Shown: positions 4,403-5,491 of the stretch, in pieces
How positions within the stretch are numbered: position 1 is the first letter of the stretch
Layout of the letters: every line of letters begins with the position of its first letter
Assembly (NCBI GenBank): GCA_021199135.1
Contig: JAJQIQ010000257.1
Coordinates: 1 to 5,491, forward strand
Origin: Clostridiales bacterium
Lineage (GTDB): Bacteria > Bacillota > Clostridia > Lachnospirales > Lachnospiraceae
Direction of reading: 5' to 3'
DNA: 5,491 bases
The notes under the pieces: model-generated
Database searches by the model: none
Told to the model about the DNA's origin: nothing
Seen by the model: the letters and a program-made list of their open reading frames with translations, nothing else
Made by a program: the position numbers and the translations under genes

Positions 4403-5491
4403 GATAAAGCTGCTGTACATTTCGCTCGGCTGCGACAAGAACCGCGTGGACTCCGAGTACATGCTTGGCACCATACTCTCGCACGGCGTGACGCTCACCG
4501 ACGACGAGGCCGAGGCCGACGTCATCGTCATAAACTCCTGTTGCTTCATCGGCGACGCCAAGGAGGAGAGCATAGACACCATCCTTGAGATGGCTCGGAT
4601 GAAGGAGGAGGGGCGGTGCCGCTCGCTTATCGTGACGGGCTGCCTCGCACAAAGGTACAGCGAGGAGATAAAGGAAGAAATTCCCGAGGTCGACGCGATC
4701 ATGGGCACCAACTCGGGCACCGCGATATGGGAGGCCATCACCGAGACGCTTTCAGGCAGGTTCTTCGAGGACATCGCGCCGCTTTTGGGCTTTTCGGATT
4801 TTTCGGCCGGGCGCGTCGTGACGACGGGCGGGCACTATGCCTACTTAAAAATCGCGGAGGGCTGCGACAAGAGGTGCACCTACTGCGTGATTCCGTCGGT
4901 GCGCGGCAGTTACCGCAGCGTCCCTATGGGGAAGATAGTCGAGTCTGCGAAACGCCTCGTGGAGGGCGGGGCGAAGGAGCTCATCCTCGTGGCCCAGGAG
5001 ACGACCATGTACGGCGTGGATTTATATGGCGAGAAATCGCTCCACCTGCTGCTCGATGAGCTGAACGCGATACCTGGGCTGATCTGGATAAGGATAATGT
5101 ACTGCTACCCGGAGGAGATCTACGACGGGCTCATAGATGCCATGACGAGGGACAAGAAGGTCTGCCACTACCTCGACATCCCGATCCAGCACTGCAACGA
5201 CGACATCCTGAGGAAGATGGGCAGGAGGACAAATAAGGCACAGCTTACGGAGCGGATAGCGATGCTCCGCGATAGATTGCCGGACATCGCGCTTAGAACC
5301 ACGATAATCTGCGGCTTCCCCGGCGAGACCGATGAGGCGCACGAGGAGCTCATGCAGTTCGTAAACGACATGGAGTTTGACAGGCTCGGCGCATTTGGCT
5401 ACTCACAGGAGGAGGACACGCCCGCGGCGGAGTTCCCCGACCAGGTACCGGAAGAGACAAAGGAGGCTTGGCGGGCCGACGTGATGGAGCT
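4389..5491 (+). CDS. rimO: Ribosomal protein S12 methylthiotransferase RimO, 3' end outside window
   Basis: RimO is a radical SAM enzyme that adds a methylthio group to the conserved aspartate of ribosomal protein S12 (Asp89 in E. coli). The visible 367 residues are frame-open to the right edge; a full enzyme is about 440, so the C-terminal TRAM RNA-binding domain is missing from view. The N-terminal UPF0004 domain has cysteines at 15 (SLGCDKNRVDSE), 51 (INSCCFIGDAKEES) and 85 (VTGCLAQRY), expected to hold one [4Fe-4S] cluster. The radical SAM motif CxxxCxxC is C159-DKR-C163-TY-C166, in EGCDKRCTYCVIPSVRG. DIPIQHCNDDILRKMGR and TTIICGFPGET are typical later motifs. SLGCDKN and the PIQH stretch favour RimO over MiaB. 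INSCCFI has Cys52 where Gly is usual. The start overlaps rpoZ by 14 bases with a GAGG at 4379-4382 as the likely ribosome binding site. Confidence 0.95.
   Translation, partial: MQSAEIKLLYISLGCDKNRVDSEYMLGTILSHGVTLTDDEAEADVIVINSCCFIGDAKEESIDTILEMARMKEEGRCRSLIVTGCLAQRYSEEIKEEIPEVDAIMGTNSGTAIWEAITETLSGRFFEDIAPLLGFSDFSAGRVVTTGGHYAYLKIAEGCDKRCTYCVIPSVRGSYRSVPMGKIVESAKRLVEGGAKELILVAQETTMYGVDLYGEKSLHLLLDELNAIPGLIWIRIMYCYPEEIYDGLIDAMTRDKKVCHYLDIPIQHCNDDILRKMGRRTNKAQLTERIAMLRDRLPDIALRTTIICGFPGETDEAHEELMQFVNDMEFDRLGAFGYSQEEDTPAAEFPDQVPEETKEAWRADVME

Noticed and set aside
4331..5059. Reading frames overlapping rimO on both strands (including 4616-5059 + and 4331-4774 -)
   Set aside because: The third forward frame from 4389 encodes RimO with all six cluster cysteines, so the other frames are shadows.
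1..5491. CRISPR array, tRNA or rRNA genes, insertion sequence, toxin-antitoxin or defence module
   Set aside because: No regularly spaced repeats, no cloverleaf-like sequence, no transposase or terminal inverted repeats, and intergenic space is limited to about 100 to 170 bases.

Overview
The window looks like ordinary chromosomal housekeeping DNA from a GC-rich member of the Clostridia, most likely Lachnospiraceae or a close relative. The evidence is the gene order (a RodA-type gene followed by mgsA and a D,D-carboxypeptidase; then yicC-gmk-rpoZ-rimO), strong AGGAGG-like ribosome binding sites, sigma-A-type promoters and the protein sequences themselves. The taxonomic call is an inference from recall, not from a search. 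All genes lie on the + strand. I see no mobile element, CRISPR array, rRNA, tRNA or recognisable defence system.

Layout. (1) Bases 1-1894 are the end of an operon that starts outside the window. It holds the C-terminal part of a RodA/FtsW-family peptidoglycan polymerase, methylglyoxal synthase (mgsA), and a lipoprotein-type D-alanyl-D-alanine carboxypeptidase (peptidase S11) whose likely GTG start lies inside the end of mgsA. (2) Bases 1895-2480 are a single-gene unit: a good promoter, a strong ribosome binding site, a 140-residue P-loop protein of unassigned function, and a GC-rich hairpin that probably ends transcription. (3) Bases 2490-2592 are a control region with two tandem sigma-A-like promoters and an inverted repeat. 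(4) Bases 2593-5491 are a tightly packed operon: yicC (ribonuclease-related), gmk (guanylate kinase), rpoZ (RNA polymerase omega) and rimO (ribosomal protein S12 methylthiotransferase), which runs off the right edge.

How the genes fit together. The first block concerns cell-wall elongation and peptide trimming, with mgsA providing a bypass from dihydroxyacetone phosphate to methylglyoxal. The last block is an information-processing and nucleotide operon: RNA turnover, GMP to GDP, RNA polymerase assembly and ribosome modification. Stop/start overlaps at gmk/rpoZ and rpoZ/rimO suggest translational coupling. The points most worth a second look are a serine where the catalytic aspartate of methylglyoxal synthase is expected, the orphan P-loop gene bracketed by short imperfect direct repeats, and the tandem promoter/inverted-repeat region ahead of yicC.
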